A model generated the notes under the pieces. The model had not been told where the DNA came from. It worked only from the letters and a program-made list of their open reading frames with translations, and made no database searches. Positions 34,624 through 43,991 of a stretch of DNA of 64,000 bases are shown here, piece by piece; position 1 is the stretch's first letter, and every line of letters begins with the position of its first letter. The DNA is taken from contig NZ_JHEG04000001.1 in NCBI RefSeq assembly GCF_000760695.4, positions 5,710,204-5,774,203 of the forward strand, given 5' to 3'. The DNA is from Tolypothrix bouteillei VB521301. GTDB taxonomy: Bacteria > Cyanobacteriota > Cyanobacteriia > Cyanobacteriales > Nostocaceae. A program made the translations under genes and the position numbers.

Positions 34624-34959
34624 ATGGAATGGGAAGCTTTGCTACTAGGAATCGAGCCTCTTACTGCTATTGCAGTTGGACTTGGTGCAGTGGTTCTTGC
34701 ACCTGTTATAAGTTCAGTGGGGTCTGCTTTAGGGCAAGATGGAGAAAAGCTAACTGAATCTATAACAGAATCCACACGAGAATTAACGAAGAAAGGTCTC
34801 GTATGGGGATTTGAGGCAGTAGAAAATGCCCAAGTTGTCTTTGCTCAGGCAGAAGAGTCATTTCGAGATTTGATAGCAGATGCAAAGGTAGAGCACGTAC
34901 AAAGAAAAACTGTTTCTGAAAAAGTGGAACCCCAACACGTAGAAATCGTATCAGAGTAA
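34624..34959 (+). CDS. DUF5132-type protein
   Basis: 111 aa. A hydrophobic Gly/Ala-rich segment (about 14-34, TAIAVGLGAVVLAPVISSVG) is followed by a long amphipathic helix (about 45-95, with TRELTKKGLVWGFEAVENAQ and FRDLIADAKVEH) and a charged tail. This matches my memory of DUF5132, a small cyanobacterial family found next to HMA_2-domain proteins and P-type ATPases. It may be a membrane-bound accessory or small subunit of the ATPase encoded 225 bases downstream. No ribosome binding site is evident. The function of DUF5132 is unknown. Confidence 0.75.
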   Translation: MEWEALLLGIEPLTAIAVGLGAVVLAPVISSVGSALGQDGEKLTESITESTRELTKKGLVWGFEAVENAQVVFAQAEESFRDLIADAKVEHVQRKTVSEKVEPQHVEIVSE

Positions 34960-35184
34960 CGTAATCGATTCGATACAAATTCATAACTGAAATTATCGGT
35001 AACTATTTCTGCATGGTTGTTTGGAAATAAGTAATTTCCAAGCATCCAATGTTTGTATAAGTTTAACCCGATAAATTTTCAGTTGCAATTTAAGCAGAAA
35101 GGTAAAATATTGAGGTTAGACGGACAGACTGTGTATGGCTCTTCTCATCGAAATTGATACAGTCGCTCGGCACATTCATCTGTA

Positions 35185-37932
35185 ATGTGTCGGTTGTTTC
35201 ATGTGAGCCAAAATGAATGGAAAAATAACGCAAATTTAGGAATGTTAACCACAGAAAAAGACACAATTCAGTCTTCTGAAAACGAACAAGTGAGTTATCG
35301 AATTCTTCACAAGAACGAGCAACGTTTGCGGATTGAAACACCCAGAGTTGCATATGACTCAGAGTATTGCCAAACTCTCAAGCAGGTTATTGAGAAACTA
35401 AATTTTGTCACTGATGTTCGTATTAATCCTGCGGCTAGATCGATTTCGATAGAGTTTAGAAATCGGGATGTTGCCAGTAGTTTGATTCAGGAGAAAATTC
35501 TCAGATGTATTGAGTATGTCAGTGTTTTAGAAACTTCAGAAAACGTTGACTTTGTTAGAAATGATGAGACATTGTCAAAAACTCAATTTTCTGTGTCAAC
35601 GACAACACAAGTAGTCGGGTATGAGGTTGTTCATAAAAATGAATGGCATATAAGGATAAACATTCCTCGACTGGCAGCAGATTCTGACTATGCTCTCAAG
35701 CTCAAATACCTTGTTGAGTCTATTGACGGAATCGCTGATGTACGTATTAATGCATTAGCTCGATCGCTAGCGGTTGAGTACGAATATCAAGCAGGTGCAA
35801 TCGCGCTCGCACAAGCAGAACAAAAGCTATTTGAAGCGATCCAACAAGCTTTGAACATCGAGCTGGATTGGGAACTTGTCAATAGCTCAAAGCCAGAAAA
35901 AGACAATCAACATGAGATTGATTACTGGCAAAGGCTGGGTCCATCTGTACTGAGTCTAGTCCTGAGTTTTGGTGCCTTAATAGGCTTGCCCTTCCCTGGT
36001 TTTCTCGTGTCGGCAGCGATATTTTTTGCTGCTATTCCAGTTTTCCAACGAACAGCAGAATACATTGAGAAAGAACGCCAACTCAACATTGATTTCCTTG
36101 ATGCTTTAACAATTAGTCTTCATACTTCCCTAGGCAATTACTTTGCTCCAGCATTCATGTTAAGCCTGATAGAAGGGAGTGAAGTGATTCGAGACATGAC
36201 CGCACGCAGTACCGAACGAGCTTCTTTAAATTTACTCGATTGTTTGGGTAAGTACGCTCTAGTAGAACGTGACGGTAAAGAAGTGCAAATCCCAGTGAAA
36301 GACATTTTAGAAGGCGATCGCGTCGTTGTTTATCCAGGCGATCAAATTCCTGTAGACGGTCATATCATACGTGGTACAGGGCTGGTAGACCAATGCAAAC
36401 TCACTGGAGAGTCAGTTCCCGTAACTCGTTGTGAAGGTGATGAAGTTTTTGCTTCCACCTTACTTGTAAATGGAAACCTGTGCATCTTAGCAGAACGCAT
36501 GGGTAACAACACTCGTGCAGGTGTGATTGTATCGCTCATGCAGTCTGCTCCAGTGCATGATACTCGTGTAGAAAACTACGCCGCAACAATCGCAAACAAG
36601 GCTGTATTACCCACTCTTTTGGTAGGAACAGGCGTTGGTTTAGTAACTGGAGATTTGAATCGAGCGATCGCTTTGCTGACTTTAGATGTAGGAACTGGTA
36701 TTAGAGTCTCAGTACCAACAGCAATTCTCTCAGCCCTGACTTACGCAGCTCGGAATGGAGTTTATATCCGTAGCGGTCGAGCTATTGAAATTCTTGCTCG
36801 TGTTGACACTGTTGTCTTTGATAAAACAGGAACGCTTACTCAAGGACACGCTAAAGTAACAGGTGTAAAACTCACTGATGCTGGAAAATCACAAAGAGAA
36901 ATACTGACTCTCGCTGCTAGCGCCGAACAGGGATTGACTCACCCAGTTGCTGAAGCAATTGTCCGCCATGCCAAAGAAGAAGACATGGAGCTTTATGAGT
37001 GTGAGGAATGGAATTATCGAGTCGGACTCGGTGTCTGTGCCACCATCAATGGTATGCAACTCCTTGTTGGCAGTCATCGCTTAATGGCAGAAGAAAACAT
37101 TAGCCTAGAGTACTTGGAGCAGCACTACCCAAATATCAAATCAGGTAGTAACTCCTTGATTTACGTAGCAGGAAATGGGCAACTGCTAGGAGTCATCCTA
37201 TATAGCGATCCACCTCGTCATGAAAGCAAAGATGTCATAAAAGAACTCCGCGAACAAGGCATTAGCCCTTATATGTTAAGCGGTGATGTGACAAGAGTGG
37301 CAAAAGCGATCGCATCCGATTTAGGCATAGATAGCAATCAAGTCTACGCTGAAGCCTTTCCAGAACGAAAAGTTGAAGTCGTGAAAGCAATTCACGACAG
37401 TGGTAAAACCGTTGCTTTCTGCGGCGATGGCATTAATGATTCAGCAGCACTGGCTTATGCAGATGTTTCCATTTCCTTTGCAGGTGCAACTGATATTGCC
37501 AGAGAAACTGCAGATGTCGTATTGATGGAAGATGATTTGAGGGGCTTAACCCATGCTATTAAAGTTGCTAAGTACACAATGGATGTTATTTGGCAAAACG
37601 CACTCATTGTAGCCGTTCCCAACATTAGTGCAGCAGCGGCTGGCGTACTCTTTGCCCTCGATCCCGTACTGGCAATTATTATTAACAATGGTTCAGCACT
37701 CCTAGCTGAATTAAATGGCTTGCGCCCGCTTTTAGGTCCTGGCGGTTTGGCTCCCCTCAGCAGTTCTCTAGATGCTACGGATTTGGTTGAAGCAGAAAAT
37801 CGATTGCATACTCATGTCAATGATACTTCTCTTCACGAACATGAGTTAGTAAAAACCTCTGAATGGAATGCCTCTCATTCAAATCAAACCGTTGTTTCCA
37901 GCGTCCAGGTTGCTGAAAGTGTAGCAGTTTAA
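35185..37932 (+). CDS. P-type ATPase with two Cys-less HMA_2 domains and no CPx motif
   Basis: 915 aa (an ATG at 35242 with AGGA upstream is an alternative start). Two tandem HMA_2-type domains (about 35-110 and 148-222), each ending in a VTDVRINPAARSISIEF-type strand, lack CxxC. The P-type core follows: LTGESVPV, phosphorylation site DKTGTLT (D546), THPVAEAIVRHA (the HP motif of P1B pumps) and GDGINDSAAL. Where heavy-metal pumps have CPC, this protein has GTGIRVSVPTA (503-513), so no metal thiolate site exists. It ends like P1B pumps (NNGSALLAELNGLRPLL). Transport substrate unknown; possibly not a soft metal. An APC permease follows 19 bases downstream in a likely operon. Confidence 0.92.
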   Translation: MCRLFHVSQNEWKNNANLGMLTTEKDTIQSSENEQVSYRILHKNEQRLRIETPRVAYDSEYCQTLKQVIEKLNFVTDVRINPAARSISIEFRNRDVASSLIQEKILRCIEYVSVLETSENVDFVRNDETLSKTQFSVSTTTQVVGYEVVHKNEWHIRINIPRLAADSDYALKLKYLVESIDGIADVRINALARSLAVEYEYQAGAIALAQAEQKLFEAIQQALNIELDWELVNSSKPEKDNQHEIDYWQRLGPSVLSLVLSFGALIGLPFPGFLVSAAIFFAAIPVFQRTAEYIEKERQLNIDFLDALTISLHTSLGNYFAPAFMLSLIEGSEVIRDMTARSTERASLNLLDCLGKYALVERDGKEVQIPVKDILEGDRVVVYPGDQIPVDGHIIRGTGLVDQCKLTGESVPVTRCEGDEVFASTLLVNGNLCILAERMGNNTRAGVIVSLMQSAPVHDTRVENYAATIANKAVLPTLLVGTGVGLVTGDLNRAIALLTLDVGTGIRVSVPTAILSALTYAARNGVYIRSGRAIEILARVDTVVFDKTGTLTQGHAKVTGVKLTDAGKSQREILTLAASAEQGLTHPVAEAIVRHAKEEDMELYECEEWNYRVGLGVCATINGMQLLVGSHRLMAEENISLEYLEQHYPNIKSGSNSLIYVAGNGQLLGVILYSDPPRHESKDVIKELREQGISPYMLSGDVTRVAKAIASDLGIDSNQVYAEAFPERKVEVVKAIHDSGKTVAFCGDGINDSAALAYADVSISFAGATDIARETADVVLMEDDLRGLTHAIKVAKYTMDVIWQNALIVAVPNISAAAAGVLFALDPVLAIIINNGSALLAELNGLRPLLGPGGLAPLSSSLDATDLVEAENRLHTHVNDTSLHEHELVKTSEWNASHSNQTVVSSVQVAESVAV

Positions 37933-37951
37933 ATGATTTAAAACTTACAAA

Positions 37952-39403
37952 ATGGCAAACAAAATCTCACCGCCTCAAAGCGCTCACGGCTTAAAATCAA
38001 ACTGTCTATCTTTTGGAGAAGTTCTAGCTCAATCTTTTGCTGTCATAGCACCCACCACAATTCCTGCTTCAAATCTGGGCTTAATTGTTGCGCTTTCAGG
38101 GAACGGAACTTGGTTGAGCTTTCTTATCGGTTTGGTTGGACTAGTACTTGTCAGTATCAATATCAACCAATTCGCTAGTCGTTCGGCTTCACCTGGTTCC
38201 TTATACTCCTACATTGTTAAAGGGCTTGGATCGATAGCAGGTGTCATTTGTGGTTGGAGCTTAGTGCTGGCGTATCTATTTACAGGGATGTCAACTTTAT
38301 GTGGTTTTGCTAACTTTAGTGGAGCGCTCATTGGTCAGTTGGGTATTCATCCCTCTAGTATTACGCTATTGGCTTTCGGTGCAGCAATTGCTTGGTATGC
38401 AGCTTATAAAGATATCCAACTTTCTGCAATAGCAATGTTGTGGATTGAAGGATTATCTCTTCTGCTAATAACAATCTTATGTCTTATTATTTGGTCAAAA
38501 ACAGGCTTTGCACTCCACATACCTCAATTAACCCTACAAGGAGTATCTCCTGGTAATATAGCAACGGGATTAGTGCTGGTGATGTTCGCGTTCTCTGGTT
38601 TTGAAAGTGCTACGAGCTTGGGGGATGAAGCGAAAGATCCATTGAAAACAATCCCCAGGTCTGTCATTGGTAGCGCTATTCTGGCAGGTATATTTTTTAC
38701 CTTCACAGCTTATGTTGAAGTGCTGGGTTTTAGTAACGCTGGTGTCTCGATTACCAAAAGTGAAGAGCCTTTAGGTTTTCTTTCTCAACAAGCAGGAGTT
38801 GGTTTTTTGGGAGTACTCGTTGCTTTTGGTGCTCTGTTTAGCTTTTTTGCTTGCGTCCTTGGTTGTATTAATCCTGCCGCTCGGATATTTTTCCTGATGG
38901 CACGACACGGACTGTTTCACTCGAAGTTGGGATCGGCACACACATCCAACAAAACACCTCACATAGCAGTGACAATGTGTTCTTTTGTGACATTTTTGGT
39001 ACCTGCTGTTATGTCCTTCTTTAAAGTGCCTTTGTTTGAGAGCATGGGTTACTTGGGAGCTATGTGTAGCTACGGATTTTTAACTGTGTATGTTCTGATT
39101 TCAATAGCGGCTCCAGTTTACTTGCACAAAAAGAGAATACTTCGTCCAGTCGATATAATGTTCTCGATACTGGCGATCGCGTTTATGATTATCCCCATTG
39201 TGGGCAGTATAGGTATTCCTGGAAGTAAGATGTTCCCAGTTCCAGAAGCTCCTTACAATGTTTTTCCTTATCTGTTTTTATGCTACATAACAATCACTTG
39301 TGGCTGGTTTTTAAAGAAGACTTTCCGTTCTCCCAAACTTGTTTCAGAAATGCAGCAAGGAGTTGATGAAATTCATGCTAGATTTGGAGATTTAGAAAAT
39401 TGA
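37952..39403 (+). CDS. APC-superfamily amino acid/polyamine permease
   Basis: 483 aa with about 12 membrane helices. The N-terminal half has the APC signatures APTTIPASNLGLIVALSGNG and ASPGSLYSYIVKGLGSIAGV; MFAFSGFESATSLGDEAKDP is the typical helix 6 stretch, with a GFES motif like cationic amino acid and polyamine transporters. It imports an amino acid or polyamine by H+ or Na+ symport, or by exchange. It starts 19 bases after the P-type ATPase stop, so the two are probably co-transcribed, which links the pump's job to an organic solute or to pH/ion balance. It is convergent with the HMA_2 protein gene. Confidence 0.9.
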   Translation: MANKISPPQSAHGLKSNCLSFGEVLAQSFAVIAPTTIPASNLGLIVALSGNGTWLSFLIGLVGLVLVSININQFASRSASPGSLYSYIVKGLGSIAGVICGWSLVLAYLFTGMSTLCGFANFSGALIGQLGIHPSSITLLAFGAAIAWYAAYKDIQLSAIAMLWIEGLSLLLITILCLIIWSKTGFALHIPQLTLQGVSPGNIATGLVLVMFAFSGFESATSLGDEAKDPLKTIPRSVIGSAILAGIFFTFTAYVEVLGFSNAGVSITKSEEPLGFLSQQAGVGFLGVLVAFGALFSFFACVLGCINPAARIFFLMARHGLFHSKLGSAHTSNKTPHIAVTMCSFVTFLVPAVMSFFKVPLFESMGYLGAMCSYGFLTVYVLISIAAPVYLHKKRILRPVDIMFSILAIAFMIIPIVGSIGIPGSKMFPVPEAPYNVFPYLFLCYITITCGWFLKKTFRSPKLVSEMQQGVDEIHARFGDLEN

Positions 39404-39429
39404 GGAGTATGTACCGATGCTCTGTGCTC

Positions 39430-40236
39430 TCAATCACACGGGAAAAACAACATTTCAGGGTCTGATGAAGCCGATGCGGACAATCCAAAACTCCACCGAA
39501 TACCTGATTTTTCCTGACTCCAGGTTTGAAAAGCCAAAACCCCTTTATCTGCTTGGGCATTAATCGTGCTACTTGGAATCTGCCACAATTTTTCTAGCTG
39601 AGAAGCCGTTAAACCTGTTGTTACTTGTGGTGGGTTGCTCGGAACGTTATCGTTATCTGGCTGATTTTGCTGATATGGCTTCAGAATTGGCTTTTTAGTT
39701 GCTTGTTTAGTTGCTTGGGACTCTAGATGGTTTATGAGTCCCGCAACATCAGCAATTTCCTTACTGACAGACTCACCAATGAATCCTCCCGCTCTTGACA
39801 TTACCTCAGAAGCAATTCGTTCTCCTATAGAGCCAAGCAATAAATGACCGAGCGCACCTCCAACAATCTCTCCAATAAACTCACCACCTATCTTGCTAGC
39901 TAGTTCTTCAGTTTCTACTTTTTCTACTTGTCTGGTGGAAGCTTTAATAAATTTTTGATTTTGCTGGTACAGATCTCCTGAAACTGCTTGCTCAAAACAA
40001 CCAGCAATCTTATTCTGAACAACCTCATTTGAGATATTATTGGCATCGTAACGGATTGCAATGGAAGCAGCTTGGGGATTAAACCGCACGCGGACAACAG
40101 AATCAAGCGAATTCAGTAACTGCTCGAGTTTTTTTGCGTACTCTAGATTTTTTTTCAGTTGGGGAACGCTAATGCGGATGCGCCCTGGGGTAGCGTGAAC
40201 GATACTATATTCTATATTTGATAGGGACTTATTCAT
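39430..40236 (-). CDS. HMA_2-domain protein with Gly-rich central region
   Basis: 268 aa from ATG 40236 (ATG 40254 and a frame open to 40353 are alternatives; no clear ribosome binding site decides). An N-terminal HMA_2 domain (IEYSIVHATPGRIRISVPQL, then VRVRFNPQAASIAIRYD) lacks CxxC. A Gly/Ala-rich segment (about 110-165, GGEFIGEIVGGALGHLLLGS then GGFIGESVSKEIADVAG) could be a glycine zipper that inserts in or contacts a membrane. A Pro/Asn/Gln linker leads to a C-terminal TASQLEKLWQIPSSTINAQA segment. It faces the ATPase/APC operon and shares the domain of the ATPase, so the products probably act together. Function unknown. Confidence 0.75.
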   Translation of the reverse strand: MNKSLSNIEYSIVHATPGRIRISVPQLKKNLEYAKKLEQLLNSLDSVVRVRFNPQAASIAIRYDANNISNEVVQNKIAGCFEQAVSGDLYQQNQKFIKASTRQVEKVETEELASKIGGEFIGEIVGGALGHLLLGSIGERIASEVMSRAGGFIGESVSKEIADVAGLINHLESQATKQATKKPILKPYQQNQPDNDNVPSNPPQVTTGLTASQLEKLWQIPSSTINAQADKGVLAFQTWSQEKSGIRWSFGLSASASSDPEMLFFPCD

Positions 40237-40492
40237 ATCTTGCTCAACTAGCATCACAATTAGGTAAAGATTTGAGCTGGAGATTAACAGTCTTGTTTTG
40301 TCCAAACATCTCTTAACATCACCAATATATACTTGGGCTTTTAATAAAAACAAATATTTTTAATTTTGAATTTGATAAATAAATTTTATGAAAGCGGGGT
40401 TGTTAGTTTTTAGTTGAGGAATATCAACCTTTTGCGTAACAAATCACCCGCTTGTATATAATTGTATTTATGTAGATTAAGAAGACACAGCC

Positions 40493-40648
40493 TCAGGCAT
40501 TCATAGCCCAAAAGCAAATTCCAGCCAAAATTAAAAACGGTGTTCCAGGAAAGAAGGGGATAATAACCCCTACAATACCAATGACTAAACTTACGGTTCC
40601 TACAACTCCTAAAACCACTTTTTTAAGTGAATTCAAAACTTCAGTCAT
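40493..40648 (-). CDS. DUF454 (YbaN)-like short membrane protein
   Basis: 51 aa from ATG 40648, chosen because GGGAGAAGG lies just upstream; the frame runs on to 40684. Two close hydrophobic segments (about 10-30 and 36-50) around the motif IPFFPGTPFLILAG. This is the DUF454/YbaN signature (LP-x-x-P-T-T-P-F-x-L-L-A), but this copy is short and ends after the second segment, whereas YbaN is about 120 aa. It may be a truncated or minimal form. It sits within the HMA_2 cluster, and a membrane accessory role is possible. Confidence 0.6.
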   Translation of the reverse strand: MTEVLNSLKKVVLGVVGTVSLVIGIVGVIIPFFPGTPFLILAGICFWAMNA

Positions 40649-40684
40649 TAACCTTCTCCCTTGCTTGAAAATTACACGTATCAA

Positions 40685-41271
40685 ACAATTGTTTCATCTT
40701 TATCATATCACTTGATGTTTGATTTTTTCTTGACGTGTAAGTCTTATATGTTATACCAAATCCAATACAAAGCAATTAAGAATATTAGTAGGTTGGATTT
40801 CGTTTCTCAACAATAAAAACACATTTTGATTTTTTCACAAAAATCCATGTAGTATTGATATCAAACTCGCTTTCATCAATCTTCTTTGTTAAAGGGCTAG
40901 TATCAATCATTTGGTGAAATTATAGAAAATATTAATATATTTCTTTAGATAGAAGACCAATGATATTTTAAGAAATATAAATAAATTAATATTTTTTATT
41001 TTAAAAAAATAATTAAAGTCTCATATAAAAATGTAAAATTAGATTTATTTATCTAGGAGTATATGAATCTAATTTATCGATTTTGAATTGAACAAAAAAC
41101 AATATGACAAAGCTTTTATGATGCTATCAAGCCAGACGATAAACTCTCTTGACTGCTTAACTCTATGAGTAAAAGAAAATCTATATAAGTAGAGAGGTGC
41201 AAAAAAATAGAATTATGTAACGAAAAGTAAAGTTGCCTAAAAACCCCTTCCCTTCTGCCATCTGCCTTGTC
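40685..41271. other. Very AT-rich spacer, with an interspersed GGTTGGATTTCG repeat
   Basis: Almost 590 bases, extremely A/T-rich (40930-41080). TAGGTTGGATTTCGTTTCTCAAC at about 40790-40812 is a partial copy of the GGTTGGGTT/AACCCAACC repeat found near 63443-63595. Near 41245 a short CCCTTCTGCCATCTGCCTTG stretch recurs from 1672-1710. No gene seen. Confidence 0.55.
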
Positions 41272-41877
41272 ATGACGACAATTTTTAATACCGACCTACT
41301 TATGACTTCCAGAAATTTGTCTAATTCAACCCAAAATTTGCAAGTGACAACCTTACATTCAGTTAATGGTACAGCAGGAAATCGCGAAATCTCGTATAGT
41401 ATCGCTCATGCGATTCCCGGACGCATTCGTTTTTGTATTCCCAAAATAGCAACAGATTCTGACTATGCTGAAAAACTCAAAGCAATAATAGAAGAATCTA
41501 ATTCTGGAATTACGGATGTTCGTATTAACGAGAAAGCTGCATCTATTGCCATCACGTATCGACCAGATACTATCTCAGACGACCAAATGCGATCGCACCT
41601 ACTTAATTTGATTCAAGTTGCTCCAGATACTGTCCAGCCACCAAAAGTTACGGCGAGACCACTTCTAGGAGCCATTTTTGATGCTCTGATTAATTTCATA
41701 GACAGTATCCAAAATATAAATAAAGTGCGTACAGGTATTCAGTATGGGCGGTTTAAGACTGACTTTTGGAAGAATTTACTGTCTAAAACAAAAGCGATGA
41801 CACAAAAGCTAAAGTCAGCCGTTATGTTCGTGTTACCTAAGCGAGAGCAAAAAAAAGCAGGGCATGATGTTGTTTGA
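41272..41877 (+). CDS. HMA_2-domain protein
   Basis: 201 aa from ATG 41272; ATG 41302 or a TTG at 41233 are alternatives, and none has a good ribosome binding site. A Ser/Thr/Asn-rich N-terminal 45 residues lead to an HMA_2 domain (SYSIAHAIPGRIRFCIPKIA, then ITDVRINEKAASIAITYRP) with no CxxC. The C-terminal part (about 125-200) is helical and basic (MTQKLKSAVMFVLPKREQKK). The domain is closest in wording to that of the minus-strand neighbour (HATPGRIRISVP). It may bind the same cargo or partner as the two domains on the P-type ATPase. Function unknown. Confidence 0.75.
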   Translation: MTTIFNTDLLMTSRNLSNSTQNLQVTTLHSVNGTAGNREISYSIAHAIPGRIRFCIPKIATDSDYAEKLKAIIEESNSGITDVRINEKAASIAITYRPDTISDDQMRSHLLNLIQVAPDTVQPPKVTARPLLGAIFDALINFIDSIQNINKVRTGIQYGRFKTDFWKNLLSKTKAMTQKLKSAVMFVLPKREQKKAGHDVV

Positions 41878-42343
41878 GTTGAGACTTTTAGCATAAAATA
41901 GAGAGCGTAGCAAAACATTAGCTTGCACTCGTAACTACAAGCGATCGCTAACAAATCCACTAAAAGGGTACAAATTGGGTCTGTCTCTAGATTGATTTAT
42001 TAAAGTTAGAAGTTCATTCTTCAGGTCGATACATAATCCACTGCTTTCGTATTAGAAAAATAGTAAGCTAACCCATATCGAAAGGTTCCTTGAAAGTTGC
42101 AATATGAGATCGGGTAAGTAGAAGCAATATATAGAAAAGCTTTGAGCTTTTCTTCCCAGTGAGGATTGCTGAGTGACTACTTCTCAAAACCCTTTCAAAG
42201 GACACCAATTGTAGTCAATTGTAGTTAACTATTGTGGTATCCAAAATTGACGGCAGATAAGTATTTATACTGTACTTGTCTGTTTGTGTTTAAAACCACG
42301 CATACGTGATTTTTGGATAACCTAAATCATTAGGAGGATTTAG
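41878..42343. other. Spacer before the stress-gene group
   Basis: About 465 bases with a HIP1 site (41941) and no convincing frame. It ends with a strong Shine-Dalgarno (AGGAGGA, 42331-42337) for ATG 42344. Confidence 0.6.
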
Positions 42344-42709
42344 ATGAAGAAAGTTGGTTTTGATTTATCTATGCTACGCCCAGTACGTTTTGTAATTGCA
42401 GCGATCGCTTGTACCTTGTTGTTTTTCTCTAATGCTTTTCCTGCTGCTGCAACAGTTGGAACTAACACAAGCAATCCAAAAGAGGCTACAACACAGTTAC
42501 TAGAAACCCAAAAAAGAACTGATGAAGCCTCTGCAAAACCACCTCTAAGCGCTGAAGATCAAATTGAGGCAACAAAGGGTGGTGGATTAAATGAAATTCA
42601 GGGAACAGCCGATATTGAGAAGCAGAAGCGTCCTGAAAATTCAAGCAACGCTACAACAGTAGAAGATGAAGTGAAGAATTTGTTAGACAAGGTAACCGGT
42701 AAGAACTAA
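42344..42709 (+). CDS. Small exported hypothetical protein
   Basis: 121 aa. A signal peptide (about 1-36, FVIAAIACTLLFFSNAFPAA then AA) is followed by a low-complexity Thr/Glu/Lys/Asn-rich mature part with SAEDQIEATKGGGLNEIQGT and EDEVKNLLDKVTGKN. The strong AGGAGGATTTAG site upstream suggests high expression. I recall a similar small secreted protein upstream of the Dps and low-temperature-induced genes in Anabaena, which fits the gene order here. It probably acts in the periplasm or thylakoid lumen. Function unknown. Confidence 0.8.
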   Translation: MKKVGFDLSMLRPVRFVIAAIACTLLFFSNAFPAAATVGTNTSNPKEATTQLLETQKRTDEASAKPPLSAEDQIEATKGGGLNEIQGTADIEKQKRPENSSNATTVEDEVKNLLDKVTGKN

Positions 42710-42879
42710 CATAACATTTCATACTTTTTACTGAATCTGGATACTTTTTTTGAAATGCATTTCAAAAGTAAATAGCGGCTTAAAATATTAGGTTTTGAGT
42801 CGTTGGTTAAAGACTCTACCAATCTTACCAATAGGATAGGCATCTTGATAGCTGATTGCAAGATGTCTATTTCTATTTA

Positions 42880-43040
42880 TATAGGGCTTACACATATAGC
42901 AGTCGGTGTAAGCGGACTTAGCTTGTATAGTCGCGGTTTCAATCGCAAATGTATTTTTTCCAAATTGGGATGCTCCCGGTTAATTAGGCTTGCAACGCCT
43001 GAAATCCTAAAAATACCGTGGAGTTGCGTAAGCCCCGTTA
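42880..43040. repeat. Interspersed repeat, inverted copy of the 11.4 kb block
   Basis: Read on the minus strand, 42980 down to about 42915 has GGGAGCATCCCAATTTGGAA, then TTTGCGATTGAAACCGCGAC and TATACAAGC, matching 11371-11410. It is followed by a GTAAGC-rich inverted pair (GGGCTTAC at 42886 and GTAAGCCCC at 43027). Non-coding spacer before dps. Confidence 0.6.
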
Positions 43041-43123
43041 TCACGATCCTTCCTTAGATTGATGATGATATGGAATAAAAGTTGTGAACTTAGATAAAGA
43101 AGATAGCTGAGGGACTCCAAGTC

Positions 43124-43663
43124 ATGCGTAAGTTAAATATTGGTTTGACAGAAGAGCAACGTCAAGGTGTTATTGAGTTGCTAAATAAAGATTTAGCAGA
43201 TGCCTACGTACTTTTAGTTAAAACTAAAAAGTTCCATTGGGATGTTGTAGGACCTCAATTCCGTACTCTTCACGAACTTTGGGAAGAACAATATCAAACA
43301 CTCACTGAAACTATTGATGCTTTAGCTGAGCGAGTTCGGACTTTAGGCGGATACCCAGTTGGGACTTTGCAAGGATTTCTAGATATTGCCACTCTTAAAG
43401 AAGAAGGTGGTAATGTACCTACAGCGACTGATATGGTGGCTCGATTGGTAGACGATCACGAGCAAATTATTCGTAACTTGCGGGAACACATAGATCGCAG
43501 TAGTGAGGACTTCCATGATGAAGGAACTGCTGATTTCTTAACTGGCTTGATGGAAGGACATGAGGAAATGGCTTGGATGCTGCGTTCTTTCATTGAAGGA
43601 CAGTCTATTCAAGCTGACGGTTCAAATAGACTCGAACAAACAAAAACTCCTGTAGGTGTATAG
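43124..43663 (+). CDS. dps: Dps-family ferritin-like protein
   Basis: 179 aa. Four-helix Dps fold with the inter-subunit ferroxidase residues visible: TKKFHWDVVGPQFRTLHELW followed by EEQYQTLTETIDALAERVRT. The later helices (TDMVARLVDDHEQIIRNLRE, then FLTGLMEGHEEMAWMLRSFI) complete the fold. Dodecameric Dps proteins oxidise Fe2+ with H2O2, store iron and shield DNA. It lies just before the ChaB/low-temperature-induced gene, as I recall for the Anabaena all0458/all0457 pair. Iron store and stress role are likely; the exact paralogue is not known. Confidence 0.92.
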   Translation: MRKLNIGLTEEQRQGVIELLNKDLADAYVLLVKTKKFHWDVVGPQFRTLHELWEEQYQTLTETIDALAERVRTLGGYPVGTLQGFLDIATLKEEGGNVPTATDMVARLVDDHEQIIRNLREHIDRSSEDFHDEGTADFLTGLMEGHEEMAWMLRSFIEGQSIQADGSNRLEQTKTPVGV

Positions 43664-43826
43664 GAAAGGTAATCAGTCAGGGCTACTAGGGTGGGTGTGT
43701 TTTTAAACGACTCGCTTAGCCTCCTAATTTTTGAGATCCCCCTCAATTCACTCCACGTGCTACAAGTAGAGAAACCCGGATGTCAGTTTCCTGGGTCGGA
43801 CTAACCCTCCTACAGAATTGGCTTCC

Positions 43827-43864
43827 CTTAAAAGGGGACGAGTGAAGATTTGTCCCCTTTTAAG
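43827..43864. terminator. Strong hairpin between dps and the ChaB-type gene
   Basis: CTTAAAAGGGGAC (43827-43839) pairs perfectly with GTCCCCTTTTAAG (43852-43864). There is no long T-run after it, so it may be a repeat element that also attenuates transcription. The flanking 300-base spacer has no gene. Confidence 0.55.
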
Positions 43865-43991
43865 CAGGGTAGGGGGGATCGAAACCACAAGAATCCACTT
43901 GAGAAGACTTGTGTGTACGCCATAGCTTCTTCCCTCTAGGGAGCCCTACCTTTGCCAATTAGCAATCCCCAATCATCAAAGGAGTCTCTTA

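Noticed and set aside
42803..43057. 84-codon + strand frame before dps
   Set aside because: It lies in an interspersed repeat that recurs at 11.4 kb.
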